Source: Novosphingobium silvae (GTDB lineage: Bacteria; Pseudomonadota; Alphaproteobacteria; Sphingomonadales; Sphingomonadaceae). From it: a stretch of 42,490 nt of DNA. Within the stretch, counting starts at the first letter, position 1. Each line of letters begins with the position of its first letter. This document shows positions 33,251 through 42,131 of this stretch, in pieces. Made by a program: the position numbers and the translations under genes. The notes under the pieces are model-generated. The model did not search any database, was not told the DNA's origin, and saw nothing but the letters and a program-made list of their open reading frames with translations. Location: positions 1-42,490 of the forward strand of contig NZ_WVTD01000022.1 of NCBI RefSeq assembly GCF_009856825.1. The letters are read 5' to 3'.

Positions 33251-34258
33251 TTGCCAAGAATCCGGGTGGTCATTCCCACGCTCCTTGCAATCGGCATCGC
33301 TGGAGCGGCCTGTGGGCAGGCAATGAAGAATGACAGCTCACCCGCGAGAGTCGAGGTTCCGAAGGTAGAACGGGAGGGCGTCTGGCAATCTACCCCTGGC
33401 GGCACGCAGGTGCCGCTCTGGCCTGCGAACGTCCCTCTCGCCAAACCCGACAGCGGCGATCGTCCCGAGACGACCGGCAACGGCTCACCCCTTGTGGGGG
33501 GAAGAAAATGGCATTGGGCGACCTATGTCACCCGGCCGACCATGACGGTCTATCGGCCGAAGGGGCGCAATACCGGTGTTACGATGCTGGTCCTGCCGGG
33601 CGGAGGTTTTTACGCCGTAGCTATGGACCTGGAAGGCACCGAAGTCTGCGATTGGGTGACCCGGCAGGGTATGACCTGCGTCGTGCTCAAGTACCGGACG
33701 CCGCAAGTGTGGCCGAAGGAGAACGGAGAGCAGCAGCGACCGAAGGTGCTACTGGGTTTGGAGGACGCCCAGCGCGCGATTGGGTTGCTGCGGCAACGCG
33801 CCTCGACCTACGGGATCGACCCGCGCAAGATTGGCGTAATCGGTTTCTCGGCCGGCGCGTATCTCGTGGCGAATATGAGCAACACGGAAGAGCGCACTTA
33901 TCCGCTTACCGACGCGGCCGACCGACAATCCCCGCGGCCCGACTTCGCGATCGTGGCCTATACGGCCCGCATGTTGGATAACAGCAAGGGGAAGAACAGC
34001 CTCGAACTAAAGCCTTGGGTGAAGATCAGCGCGAAGGCGCCGCCCACGCTCATCATTCACGCGATGAACGACTCCGTCGATGATATCCGACAGCCGATGG
34101 CTTATGCGCTGGCGCTGAACGACGCCGGCGTGCCGGTCGATATGCGTGTCTACGCGAAGGGTGGTCATGCATTCGGGATGCGGCCGACGGCCGATCCGAT
34201 AACAACGCAGTGGCCTGGGCAGGTCGAACAATGGCTGCTTAATATAGGCATGCTGTGA
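33251..34258 (+). CDS. Exported alpha/beta hydrolase (carbohydrate-esterase-like)
   Basis: 335 aa from TTG 33251, which has AGGAG (33238-33242) 8 nt upstream. Leader LLAIGIAGAACGQAM could be a lipobox with Cys at about residue 18. LVLPGGGFYAVAMDLEG is the oxyanion loop, IGVIGFSAGAYLVANMS the nucleophile elbow, THE acid is likely in IIHAMNDSVDDI and His in YAKGGHAFGM. This is the pattern of BD-FAE and acetylxylan-esterase-like enzymes. Frame extension to 33110 overlaps the previous gene and is rejected. Confidence 0.8.
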   Translation: MPRIRVVIPTLLAIGIAGAACGQAMKNDSSPARVEVPKVEREGVWQSTPGGTQVPLWPANVPLAKPDSGDRPETTGNGSPLVGGRKWHWATYVTRPTMTVYRPKGRNTGVTMLVLPGGGFYAVAMDLEGTEVCDWVTRQGMTCVVLKYRTPQVWPKENGEQQRPKVLLGLEDAQRAIGLLRQRASTYGIDPRKIGVIGFSAGAYLVANMSNTEERTYPLTDAADRQSPRPDFAIVAYTARMLDNSKGKNSLELKPWVKISAKAPPTLIIHAMNDSVDDIRQPMAYALALNDAGVPVDMRVYAKGGHAFGMRPTADPITTQWPGQVEQWLLNIGML

Positions 34259-34353
34259 CGCGGACGACACGACCACGTTCTTAGAGACTCTAAATCGTCT
34301 CACATGCTCTGCCGTCTCCTTCAGCGTCTGCGGCAACTCTTAGGGCTTGTACT

Positions 34354-35295
34354 ATGATTCGTTCCTGGCTTTGCGCTGCGCTCCCCTTTATCCTACTCGT
34401 TCCGGGCGCGACGGCTTGCGCCGAACAGGTCGCTCCAGAGCCGCCCAAGGTCACTGACGCGCTCCCGCCCATCACCTTTCCCACTAGCGCCGCGCACGAC
34501 GCGCCCTCGGCACTCGGCCGCCGTTATCAGGTGTGGGTCGACCTACCGCCGTCCTACGCACGTTCTAAGAAGTCGTTGCCGGTCGTCTTCGTCCTCGATC
34601 CACACTGGGCGCTCCCGGTGACGCGCTCGGTGCGCTCGCTCGTCGGACAAAGGGGTCGCAATATCGAGGACTTCATCCTGGTCGGTCTTTCCCATGACCA
34701 GGACAGGGGCTTGGAGGGGCAACGGCGCGACTACACTCCTACCGATCCCCGACGCGACCCCGCGCACTCTCCGGGGTCATACTCGGCTCCGAGCTACGGT
34801 GAGGCGGAAGCATATCGACAGTATATTGAGACGGTCGTGTTCCCCTTGGTCGCTCGGAATTATCGCGTCGACATGAACCGCAAAATCTTGGTGGGGCACT
34901 CCTATGGCACGCTGTTCGGCTTCCACGTGCTGTTTACGCGGCCGGAGATGTTCAACGGCTACGTCTTCGGCAGCCCCTCTCTCTGGTTCGATCTCGGGGT
35001 GATGTTCCGTACGGAAGAAGCGTGGGCGCGCTCCGGCCGGAAGCTGTCCGCGCGCATACACATGGTGACCGGCAGCTTCGAGGCGATCGCTCCAGGAGCC
35101 CGCTACAACACCACCAACGACCTCGTCGCGGATATGGAGCGGATGCGCCGCACGCTGGCCTCACGGGGGCATCCCGGCCTTTTGATCACAAGCGAAATCG
35201 CGCAAGGCGAGGACCACCTGACGGTATTCCCCGACGTGGTCACGCGCGGTCTCCTGGCAGTGCTGCCCGGCCATGGGCCATATACGGGCAGCTGA
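34354..35295 (+). CDS. Exported esterase of the IroE/EstD type
   Basis: 313 aa with signal peptide WLCAALPFILLVPGATACA. Fold markers: RRYQVWVDLPPSYARSKKSL, VVFVLDPHW, ILVGHSYGTLFGFHVLF with the nucleophile Ser (about 187), FGSPSLWFD and a late His in AQGEDHLTVFPDVV. Enzymes of this type cleave siderophore or other exported esters. Third hydrolase of the cluster; 95 nt separate it from the previous one, enough for its own promoter. Confidence 0.8.
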   Translation: MIRSWLCAALPFILLVPGATACAEQVAPEPPKVTDALPPITFPTSAAHDAPSALGRRYQVWVDLPPSYARSKKSLPVVFVLDPHWALPVTRSVRSLVGQRGRNIEDFILVGLSHDQDRGLEGQRRDYTPTDPRRDPAHSPGSYSAPSYGEAEAYRQYIETVVFPLVARNYRVDMNRKILVGHSYGTLFGFHVLFTRPEMFNGYVFGSPSLWFDLGVMFRTEEAWARSGRKLSARIHMVTGSFEAIAPGARYNTTNDLVADMERMRRTLASRGHPGLLITSEIAQGEDHLTVFPDVVTRGLLAVLPGHGPYTGS

Positions 35296-35303
35296 GCAGC
35301 AGG

Positions 35304-35325
35304 GTCACAACCGAACGGTTGTGAC
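35304..35325. repeat. Palindrome B, right of the PadR/hydrolase cluster
   Basis: GTCACAACCG (35304-35313) and CGGTTGTGAC (35316-35325) are perfect 10-bp arms around AA. It lies 9 nt after the last hydrolase stop and is nearly identical to palindrome A at 30586-30611. At this position it could act as a terminator, though no T run follows. Confidence 0.65.
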
Positions 35326-35683
35326 ACCTTGCGCCTTGGTCCGCTTACCACGCCGATGCGTCCGTAAGCCGACGTTCCGCTTCCGTTTAGAGTTTCGGAC
35401 GCCGCGAGGCGTCGGAAAGTCGACGGTGCCCGAACCCGCGGGCCGCACGCGGTGCGCTATGGGGATTTCGACTTTGCACTGATCCCGACGGCTGCTGACG
35501 GTGCCGATAAGCGGAAGGGTCCGATAGCAGCCGGTCCGATTTTGCGATGACAAAGCAGCCGTAGGATGCCGGTTCGTCCGATTTTGGTGATGCGACTACT
35601 GCTTTTGGGCGGGTAATATGCGGACGTCATCGCCGCCGGAAGCGTGGCTGCGGCGGGGTGGAACAGTGTCATGCCGAGCCGGG
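35326..35683. other. Non-coding stretch before the IS91-type transposase
   Basis: No convincing gene. A hairpin with arms TTCGGACGCC (35394-35403) and GGCGTCGGAA (35408-35417), one mismatch, lies inside. The string GTCCGATTTTG occurs twice, near 35,535 and 35,574. This is where the oriIS end of the IS91-type element, which lies 3' of its transposase, should be found; the exact end is not visible to me. Confidence 0.4.
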
Positions 35684-36877
35684 TCACGGCGCAGGTTGCC
35701 CGGATGGAGCGGCTGCGCTCGGCGGACCGCGTGGCGGATGGCAGCGCTGGAAGGTCTCGATGATGACCATGTGCCCGCCGCAGCAAGGGCATGCCGGACG
35801 CGGATCGGGCGGTTCGATGGAGGGCTCGTCCGTCGCCGGCGGTGCGATCGCTAGCAGCTGACGGGCGCGTTCGAGATGGGCTTTGCGGGTGCTGGCGGCG
35901 AGCAGGCCGTAGTGGCGGATGCGGTGGAAGCCACGAGGCAGGCAGTGCAGCAGGAAGCGGCGGATGAACTCGTCGGCGCCGAGCGTCATGATCTGCTGCC
36001 GGTCTGGGGCAGAGCGACGATAATCCTTGTAGCGGAACGTTACGCCATCCTCGTCGAAGGAGATGAGCCGACTGTTCGAGATCGCGACCCGGTGGGTGTA
36101 GCGCGAGAGATAGGCGAGCACGGCCTCGGGCCCGGCGAACGGCGGCTTGGCATATACCACCCAGCGCTTCTTCCTCACCGGTGACAGATGGCGCAGCAAC
36201 GCACGGCGGTCGGCCAACTCCGCCAGCTTACCGAAGAAGGCGAGCTTGCCGGCATCGTGAAGCGCCAGCAGCCGGGTCAGGAACAGACGGCGGAACAAAG
36301 CGCCCAGCACGCGCACCGGCAGGAGGAAGGCCGGGCGGGACGATATCCATCGGTCCCCGTCCAGCGCGATACCGCCGCCCGGCACGATCATGTGGATGTG
36401 CGGATGATGGGTCATGGCCGAGCCCCAGGTGTGGAGCACGGCGGTGATGCCGATGCGCGCACCCAGATGCTTGGGATCGGCAGCGATGGTCAGCATGGTC
36501 TGCGAGGCGGTCTTGAACAGCAGGTCGTAGAGCAGAGCCTTGTTGTGGAACGCGATGGCGGCGATCTCGGCGGGCAGCGTGAACACGAGGTGGAAATAGC
36601 CGACCGGCAGCAGGTCGGCCTCGCGCGCGGCGAGCCAGGTCCGCGCGGCGGCGCCCTGGCACTTGGGGCAGTGGCGGTTGCGGCAGGAGTTGTAGGCGAT
36701 CCGCCAATGGCCGCAGTCGGTGCAGGCCTCGACGTGCCCGCCCAGCGCGGCGGTGCGACAGTGCTCGATCGCCGACATGACCTTGAGCTGATGCAGGCTC
36801 AGGTGCCCGGCATGGGCGGCCCGATAAGCAGGCCCGGCAGCACGGAAGACGTCGGCAACCTCGAGCGAGGTGCGCAC
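35684..36877 (-). CDS. IS91-family transposase
   Basis: 397 aa from GTG 36877, 6 nt after the recombinase stop. An N-terminal zinc-binding region shows CTDCGHWRIAYNSCRNRHC followed by PKC; the HUH metal motif is in THHPHIHMIVPGGG; the catalytic Tyr region is AYLSRYTHRVAISNSRLISF. These mark a single-strand nicking transposase of the IS91 group. The C-terminus ends in a Cys-rich PACPCCGGHM, probably a second zinc site. Intact. Confidence 0.92.
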   Translation of the reverse strand: MRTSLEVADVFRAAGPAYRAAHAGHLSLHQLKVMSAIEHCRTAALGGHVEACTDCGHWRIAYNSCRNRHCPKCQGAAARTWLAAREADLLPVGYFHLVFTLPAEIAAIAFHNKALLYDLLFKTASQTMLTIAADPKHLGARIGITAVLHTWGSAMTHHPHIHMIVPGGGIALDGDRWISSRPAFLLPVRVLGALFRRLFLTRLLALHDAGKLAFFGKLAELADRRALLRHLSPVRKKRWVVYAKPPFAGPEAVLAYLSRYTHRVAISNSRLISFDEDGVTFRYKDYRRSAPDRQQIMTLGADEFIRRFLLHCLPRGFHRIRHYGLLAASTRKAHLERARQLLAIAPPATDEPSIEPPDPRPACPCCGGHMVIIETFQRCHPPRGPPSAAAPSGQPAP

Positions 36878-36883
36878 CGGCTC

Positions 36884-37792
36884 TCAGCCGCTCGGCACCT
36901 CGTTATCCGGTGCCGCCAAGGCCAGTCGGTCGAGCGGGCTGACAACTGCCCGCATCGTCTTCGTTGCCACCTTGGTGTAGAAGGCCGTGGTGTTGAGCTT
37001 GGCATGGCCGAGCAGTGCCTGGATAACGCGGATATCGACGCCGTCCTCGAGCAGATGCGTCGCAAAACTGTGCCGTAGGGTGTGCGGTCCGACCCGCTTG
37101 GCGATATCGGCTGCCTCTGCCGCTTGAACGACGACCCGGTAGAGCTGGCGGGTGCTGATCGGCACCGTCGCGTTCTGACCTGGGAAGAGCCAGCCATCGG
37201 CATGAAGCACACCCTGTTGCCGCCCCGCGCGCCACCACTCCCGCAGCAGCACAAGCAGACCTTCGGGCAGCATGGCGTTGCGATAGCGTCCACCCTTGCC
37301 GCGTTCGATCCTGAGCAGCATGCGCTTGCTGTCGATATCGCACACCTTGAGCGCCGAGACCTCGCCGACCCGCAGCCCCGCACCGTAGGCCACCGACAGC
37401 GCGGCCTGGTGCTTGAGGCAGGTCGTGGCGTCGAGGAGCCGCTTCACCTCGGGCTGGGTCAGCACCACCGGGATCTTGCGAGCATGAGCGGTGCGGACCA
37501 GCTTGCGGGCAAGCCCGGGCCGGTCGAGGGTGTGGGTGAAGAGGAAACGCAGCGCAGCCACGATGCTGTTCATGGTCGGCGCCGGCACCCCGGCTTCCCG
37601 TTGCTCAATCTGGAACCGCCGGACATCCTCGGCGGTCGCGGTGTGGGGCGAGCGCGCCAGCCAGGTCGCGAACCGCCCGACATCGCGCAGATAGTTGCGC
37701 TGCGTCTCCGGGCTGAACCGGCGCATGGTCATATCCTCGATCAGCCGCTGGCGCAGCGGGCTGATGGGCGAAACAGGTACAAGATCGTTCAT
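36884..37792 (-). CDS. Tyrosine recombinase of the IS91-type element
   Basis: 302 aa. N-terminal SAM-like domain (RRFSPETQRNYLRDVGRFAT), catalytic domain with GAGLRVGEVSALKVCDID (first Arg), HTLRHSFATHLLEDG (His-x-x-Arg), LLGHAKLNTTAFYTKV (His and nucleophile Tyr). Such XerD-like genes accompany IS91-type transposases in many alphaproteobacteria; they may assist integration or resolution. It precedes the transposase in the same operon. Confidence 0.9.
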   Translation of the reverse strand: MNDLVPVSPISPLRQRLIEDMTMRRFSPETQRNYLRDVGRFATWLARSPHTATAEDVRRFQIEQREAGVPAPTMNSIVAALRFLFTHTLDRPGLARKLVRTAHARKIPVVLTQPEVKRLLDATTCLKHQAALSVAYGAGLRVGEVSALKVCDIDSKRMLLRIERGKGGRYRNAMLPEGLLVLLREWWRAGRQQGVLHADGWLFPGQNATVPISTRQLYRVVVQAAEAADIAKRVGPHTLRHSFATHLLEDGVDIRVIQALLGHAKLNTTAFYTKVATKTMRAVVSPLDRLALAAPDNEVPSG

Positions 37793-37974
37793 CTCTCGAC
37801 TCCTCGGTTGAAGGAGCCGGAATGGTCGGCCTTGTTCGATCTACTCGCTACGTTCTTGCTCTGGCGTCACCCGCGCCGCCAGCACCCCTCCCGCGAAGCG
37901 GGTTCGTGCTTCGGCCCAAAAGCCTCCTCTTTCAGCGTTCCCCGCTTGGCCAATGACGGCCGAGGAGATGAACC

Positions 37975-38607
37975 ATGGGATACTCTCGATTTGACCCCGC
38001 AATACAAGCCCGTGCAGCCTGGAACGCCGGCAAGACCGTTGGCACCAAGCGACCTCTGACGCAGAAGCAAATCTGGGCGATACGCTTCCACCTAGATCGC
38101 GAAGGCCGTCTCCGGGACAAGGCTCTCTTCGATCTCGCGATCGACAGCAAACTGCGTGGCTGTGATCTCGTCAAGGTCAAGATTGGCGATGTCGTTGCTG
38201 GCGCGGACATTCGCAATCGCGCCATTGTCATCCAGCAAAAGACCAACCGTCCCGTCCAATTCGAACTGACAGCGGATGTTCGCGCGACTCTGATCGCCTG
38301 GCTAGAGCGACGCGGCGGTTCGGCTCACGATTATCTATTTCCGAGCCGCGTCGATCTCCATGGCCATATGAGCACACGCCAGTATGCCCGCCTCGTCGAT
38401 GAGTGGGTGACCGCCATCGGTTTGCGTAAGGCTGAGTACGGCACTCACTCGCTGCGGCGAACGAAAGCTGCGATGATCTACCGTGCCACCGGCAATATCC
38501 GAGCTATCCAAATTCTGCTCGGCCACACCAAGATCGAAAACACGGTTCGGTACCTTGGTGTCGACCTCGAGGATGCCTTACTGTTGGCGGAGCGCACCGA
38601 AATCTGA
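37975..38607 (+). CDS. Short tyrosine recombinase, catalytic domain only
   Basis: 210 aa. Active-site residues are present: Arg in AIDSKLRGCDLVKVKIGD, Lys in QQKTNRPVQFEL, HSLRRTKA, GHTKIENTVRYLGVD with Tyr. The N-terminal core-binding domain is reduced to about 50 residues (RFDPAIQARAAWNAGK). Solo recombinases of this size are common on plasmids and islands of sphingomonads and relatives; the target site is unknown. It lies between the IS91-type and IS1182-type elements. Confidence 0.85.
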   Translation: MGYSRFDPAIQARAAWNAGKTVGTKRPLTQKQIWAIRFHLDREGRLRDKALFDLAIDSKLRGCDLVKVKIGDVVAGADIRNRAIVIQQKTNRPVQFELTADVRATLIAWLERRGGSAHDYLFPSRVDLHGHMSTRQYARLVDEWVTAIGLRKAEYGTHSLRRTKAAMIYRATGNIRAIQILLGHTKIENTVRYLGVDLEDALLLAERTEI

Positions 38608-38615
38608 CACAGCAA

Positions 38616-38647
38616 GCGGTCGACCGACCTATTCGGTCGGCCGCTTT
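38616..38647 (+). terminator. Terminator of the short recombinase gene
   Basis: GCGG...CCGACC and GGTCGG-CCGC form a stem with one internal bulge around TATTC and end in TTT, 9 nt after the stop codon at 38607. Confidence 0.65.
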
Positions 38648-38693
38648 GAGGCGGCGTTAGAATGGCGTGATCGACCGAAATTGGGTGTATTCT

Positions 38694-40209
38694 GTTGAAG
38701 AAGTCGCTGCTGGTTCGGGTTAAAGACCGTTTTGGACAGCGGTCGAGCGGAGGCCCCGGTCGCTTCAGGCGGTTGCGAGGCCCGGCATCGGCTTCATCTT
38801 GGCCAGTTTACGGAGGTTCTGGGCTGCTGCTGCGAGGTGGAACTCGTCTTTCGCTCCATTTGGGCCACGTAGGCGCAAGCGGTCCAGCTTCAGGATGCGT
38901 TTGAGGTGGGCGAACAGCATCTCGACCTTCTTTCGCTGGCGACTGGAGACGAGGAAAGCGTCGCTGGCGGTGATCTCGCGCGTCAGATCGCGCGCGCCCT
39001 CATGCACTGAGCGGGTCACCTTGCGAGCGGGTATGTTGGGTGTGCAACGCTGGCGCAGGGCGCAGGCCTGACAGTCCTGCTGCCGCGCGCGGTAACGGAT
39101 CGACCCGTCCTTATCGATCCCGCTGCGCGGTGTGCTGAAGTTGCGGTTTGAGCGTCGCAGTCGATTGCCACCCGGGCAGATGTAGCTGTCGTCTTCGTGG
39201 TCATAGGTGAAGGCGGATCGCTCGAAGGTACCGTTGTTGCGCGCGGATTTCTCGAACACCGGGATATGCGGCTCGATGCCTCTCTCCTCGACGAGCCAGG
39301 CCAGGTTCGGCGCTGAGCCATAGGCGGTATCGGCCACGAGCTTTTCGGGCCACAGGCCGAAGCGGTCCTGCGTTCGCTCGATCATCCGCCGCTGGGCAAG
39401 CACCTCGGCCTGCCGGATCGCGGTCGTCGCCTCGACGTCGACGATGACGGCGTGGTCGAGATCGATCAGGTAGTTGGTGCTGTAGGCGTAGAAGGCCCGC
39501 TCGCGCGTAGCCGCGGTCCAGCGCGCAGCGGGATCGGTGATGTTGATGCGCTTGGGTGGGACCGGGGTCGATCCGCCGAACGCGGCATCATCGAGCACTT
39601 CGAGATACTCGGCCACGGCGCGGCCCGCAGCCTCGGGTGGCAGGCCCTCTTCACCAGACACCGAACGCTGGCGATGCACATCGGCGCGGATCAGGCTGGC
39701 ATCGACCGCGAAGCCTTCAGCACCCACCAGCCCTTCGGCCATGCAGCGCTCGACGGTCATCTCGAAGAGCTTGCGCAGCAGGTCGCTGTCGCGGAACCGG
39801 CCGTGCCGGTTCTTGGAGAAGGTGGAGTGATCGGGCACCGACCCCTCGAGATCGAGCCGGCAGAACCAGCGATAGGCGAGGTTGAGGTGCACCTCCTCGC
39901 ACAAGCGGCGCTCCGAGCGTATGCCCATGCAGTAGCCGATGATCAGCATCCGGACCATCAGTTCCGGATCGATCGAGGGCCGCCCCATCGAACTGTAAAA
40001 CGGCTTCAGGTACTCGCGGATGCCGGTGAGATCGACGAACCGGTCGATTGCGCGCAGCAGGTGATCGCCTGGCACGTGATCCTCGATGCGGAAGCTGTAG
40101 AACAGCGCCTCCTGCATCACCGTCCGCTCGCCCATCATCGTCACGTCTCCACTTGCCTGCGAAAACTGAATCAGGACTTCACGCCGATCGCAAGCGAGAC
40201 TTTTTCAAC
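38694..40209 (-). mobile_element. IS1182-family insertion sequence
   Basis: The ends carry GTTGAAGAAGTC (38694-38705) and the inverted GTTGAAAAAGTC (40209-40198), 11 of 12 identical, enclosing one transposase gene; total about 1.52 kb. No target duplication is apparent (TTCT left, GGAA right). Confidence 0.8.
38765..40138 (-). CDS. IS1182-family transposase
   Basis: 457 aa from ATG 40138 (GGAG 8 nt upstream). N-terminal domain DHLLRAIDRFVDLTGIREYL and GRPSIDPELMVRMLIIGYCM; DDE region with AVDASLIRAD (first Asp), LVADTAYGSAPNLAWLVE (second Asp) and RKKVEMLFAHLKRILKLDRL (Glu); a Cys cluster QDCQACALRQRC before it. Complete and probably functional. Confidence 0.93.
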   Translation of the reverse strand: MMGERTVMQEALFYSFRIEDHVPGDHLLRAIDRFVDLTGIREYLKPFYSSMGRPSIDPELMVRMLIIGYCMGIRSERRLCEEVHLNLAYRWFCRLDLEGSVPDHSTFSKNRHGRFRDSDLLRKLFEMTVERCMAEGLVGAEGFAVDASLIRADVHRQRSVSGEEGLPPEAAGRAVAEYLEVLDDAAFGGSTPVPPKRINITDPAARWTAATRERAFYAYSTNYLIDLDHAVIVDVEATTAIRQAEVLAQRRMIERTQDRFGLWPEKLVADTAYGSAPNLAWLVEERGIEPHIPVFEKSARNNGTFERSAFTYDHEDDSYICPGGNRLRRSNRNFSTPRSGIDKDGSIRYRARQQDCQACALRQRCTPNIPARKVTRSVHEGARDLTREITASDAFLVSSRQRKKVEMLFAHLKRILKLDRLRLRGPNGAKDEFHLAAAAQNLRKLAKMKPMPGLATA

Positions 40210-40338
40210 GGAATAGGGTGGAAAGCTGACATTCACGACAACGCTCGTTCTGTCCATCGTCGTGGCGACTGGAACGCAAGTCGGAGTCAACTTATGGAGC
40301 GAGAACGCCCCATGCGGGCCGATGAGAGAACGCAGTAA
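40210..40338 (+). pseudogene. C-terminal tail of a gene cut by IS1182 (possible toxin)
   Basis: Directly after the IS end an open frame reads GIGWKADIHDNARSVHRRGD and ends ...MRADERTQ at TAA 40336-40338. That stop touches the ATG of the Imm11-like gene. A gene whose end abuts an immunity gene in this way is usually the cognate toxin, so this may be the last 42 residues of a polymorphic toxin. The toxin identity is inferred from position only. Confidence 0.4.
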
Positions 40339-40971
40339 ATGGCCTGGCTTCTTGAGCGTGAGAACACGACGGTAGCGACCGTCAAGTTCGACATGGAGCC
40401 ATCATGCTCCGAAATAATGATACCTTACGAACTTCTGGAACAGCGCGGTCTTGCTCATGTTTCGGCTCGTCCCACCCGCGCGGCCATCGATATCGACGAT
40501 CAGTTTTGGCCGAAACGCGCACGACTGAAAACGCCACGAAAATCGCTTCCCGATTGGGTTGGGTTCTGCTCCTTCTGGGGGGTTAGCCAGCCATTCCGTG
40601 ATTGCATTGATGGCCTGGAGCCCGGGCTTCACGAATTCAGGGCGGTAGAGGTGCTTCGCTCCGACGGGGCACCCTTTGAGGTTTCATATTATGCCATCAA
40701 CGTTCGCCGGGCAATATCCGATGCCGTCGATTGGCAGAAAACCGATGTCCCGTCGAAAGAATACAAACATGGGCGCAAGATGCTGGGACTAAAGACTCTG
40801 GCAGAGACGCGCAATATTGTCATGAAAAGATCAGCAATAGGGGGCTCCCATTTGTGGGTTCCAGACGAGTTAATCACGTCGGCTATCGCTGTATCTAATG
40901 AACTCTACACATTGCTGGGACAGAGGAAACTTCTAACTGGCGTTGCCTGTTTTCGTGTTATCGAAGAATGA
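40339..40971 (+). CDS. Imm11 (DUF1629)-like immunity protein
   Basis: 210 aa, no signal peptide. DCIDGLEPGLHEFRAVEVLR, PFEVSYYAINVRRAISDAVD and HLWVPDELITSAIAVSNELY follow the Imm11 layout seen in toxin-immunity pairs. Codon use is less GC-rich than in its neighbours, suggesting separate acquisition. The toxin in front was removed by the IS1182-type insertion, leaving an orphan. ATG 40339 follows the preceding stop without a gap. Confidence 0.7.
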   Translation: MAWLLERENTTVATVKFDMEPSCSEIMIPYELLEQRGLAHVSARPTRAAIDIDDQFWPKRARLKTPRKSLPDWVGFCSFWGVSQPFRDCIDGLEPGLHEFRAVEVLRSDGAPFEVSYYAINVRRAISDAVDWQKTDVPSKEYKHGRKMLGLKTLAETRNIVMKRSAIGGSHLWVPDELITSAIAVSNELYTLLGQRKLLTGVACFRVIEE

Positions 40972-41042
40972 TGAGGCCAGAGGCATGGGCAATAATCATC
41001 AGGGATTTATGCTGGTTTTCGGGAACGGCCGCAATTGATGTC

Positions 41043-41056
41043 GTGGACGGCTCTCC
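41043..41056 (+). repeat. Left subterminal inverted repeat (IS1111 type)
   Basis: GTGGACGGCTCTCC, the exact reverse complement of 42373-42386. Confidence 0.85.
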
Positions 41057-41102
41057 ACCCCGCGGGATAATTTCTGCGGATGAGTCGGAGAGGAGAGTGA
41101 CG

Positions 41103-42131
41103 ATGGAGCAAGTATCGGTTGTTGGGCTGGATCTGGCAAAGTCTGTTTTCCAGGTCCACGGTGTCAACGCGCAGGGCGAAGCAGTGCTGCGGCGCAGGCT
41201 GACGCGCGGTCAGCTGGTGAAGCTGTTCGAGAAGCTGCCGCCGTGCCTCGTTGGGATGGAAGCCTGCGCCTCGGCCCACTACTGGGCGCGCGAGCTGACC
41301 GCGCTGGGACATGAGGTCAAGCTGATGCCGCCGCAATACGTGAAGCCCTATGTGAAGCGCGGCAAGAACGATGCTGCCGATGCCGAGGCGATCTGCGAAG
41401 CTGTGACCCGTCCGACGATGCGGTTCGTTGGCGCGAAGTCACCGGACCAGCAGGCGACCATGATGCTGCACCGGGTGCGCAAGATCTTGACCCGCCAGCG
41501 CACCCAGATCAGCAACGCCCTGCGTGCCCACATGGCCGAGTTCGGTATCACCGCAGCCATCGGGCGCGGAGGACTGGAGCGCCTGATCGCGGTCATCGCC
41601 GATCAGGATGATGCGCGCTTGCCTGACGAGGCTCGGGCCTGCCTTGCGGTGCTCTGCACCCAGCTCGAGATGGTCAAGGAGCAGATCCTCGACAATGACC
41701 GGCGCATCCTGGCCGATGCCCGCAAGACCGAGGCAGGTCGCAGGCTCATGAAGATACCAGGCATCGGTCCGCTGCTGGCCAGTGCGATCGTGGCTTGCGT
41801 GCCCGACCCTTCTACCTTCGGCGGCGGACGAAGCTTGTCGGCATGGATCGGCCTCACACCGCGCCAGAACTCGAGCGGCGGCAAGGAGCGGCTCGGCAGC
41901 ATCACCAAAGCCGGCAACCCCTACCTGCGCGAGTTGCTCGTGGTCGGTGCCATGGCGGTGGTCCGGCGCGCCAGGCAAGGCAGCACCAAGCGGCCATGGG
42001 TGGCGCAACTGCTGGCCCGCAAGAAGCCCAAGGTTGCCGCTGTCGCGCTCGCGAACAAGAACGCCCGGATCATCTGGGCGATGATGGCGACCGGCGAGCC
42101 TTACCGGGAACCGGAGCTGGCAGCCGCCTGA
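41103..42131 (+). CDS. IS110/IS1111-type DEDD transposase
   Basis: 342 aa from ATG 41103 (GGAGAG upstream). N-terminal RuvC-like DEDD domain: VVGLDLAKSVFQVHGVNAQG, LVGMEACASAHYWAREL, KRGKNDAADAEAICEAV. C-terminal Tnp_20 domain with IPGIGPLLASAIVACVPD, GGGRSLSAWIGLTPRQNSSG carrying the catalytic Ser, and GSITKAGNPYLRELLVVGAM. Acts as an RNA-guided recombinase in this family. The frame can be extended to 40968 but without a start signal. Confidence 0.93.
   Translation: MEQVSVVGLDLAKSVFQVHGVNAQGEAVLRRRLTRGQLVKLFEKLPPCLVGMEACASAHYWARELTALGHEVKLMPPQYVKPYVKRGKNDAADAEAICEAVTRPTMRFVGAKSPDQQATMMLHRVRKILTRQRTQISNALRAHMAEFGITAAIGRGGLERLIAVIADQDDARLPDEARACLAVLCTQLEMVKEQILDNDRRILADARKTEAGRRLMKIPGIGPLLASAIVACVPDPSTFGGGRSLSAWIGLTPRQNSSGGKERLGSITKAGNPYLRELLVVGAMAVVRRARQGSTKRPWVAQLLARKKPKVAAVALANKNARIIWAMMATGEPYREPELAAA

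Larger units (their letters stand above)
35600..37870 (-). mobile_element. IS91-type element with accessory tyrosine recombinase
   Basis: The element contains a recombinase gene and an HUH-type transposase in one operon. IS91 elements move by rolling circle and have no terminal inverted repeats, so the limits given are estimates around the two genes. Confidence 0.6.

Noticed and set aside
36188..38059. Large plus-strand frames over the IS91 recombinase and transposase genes
   Set aside because: Shadows of the two minus-strand genes, which show complete catalytic motifs.
39452..40216. 254-codon plus-strand frame over the IS1182 transposase
   Set aside because: Antisense of an intact transposase; no recognisable protein.
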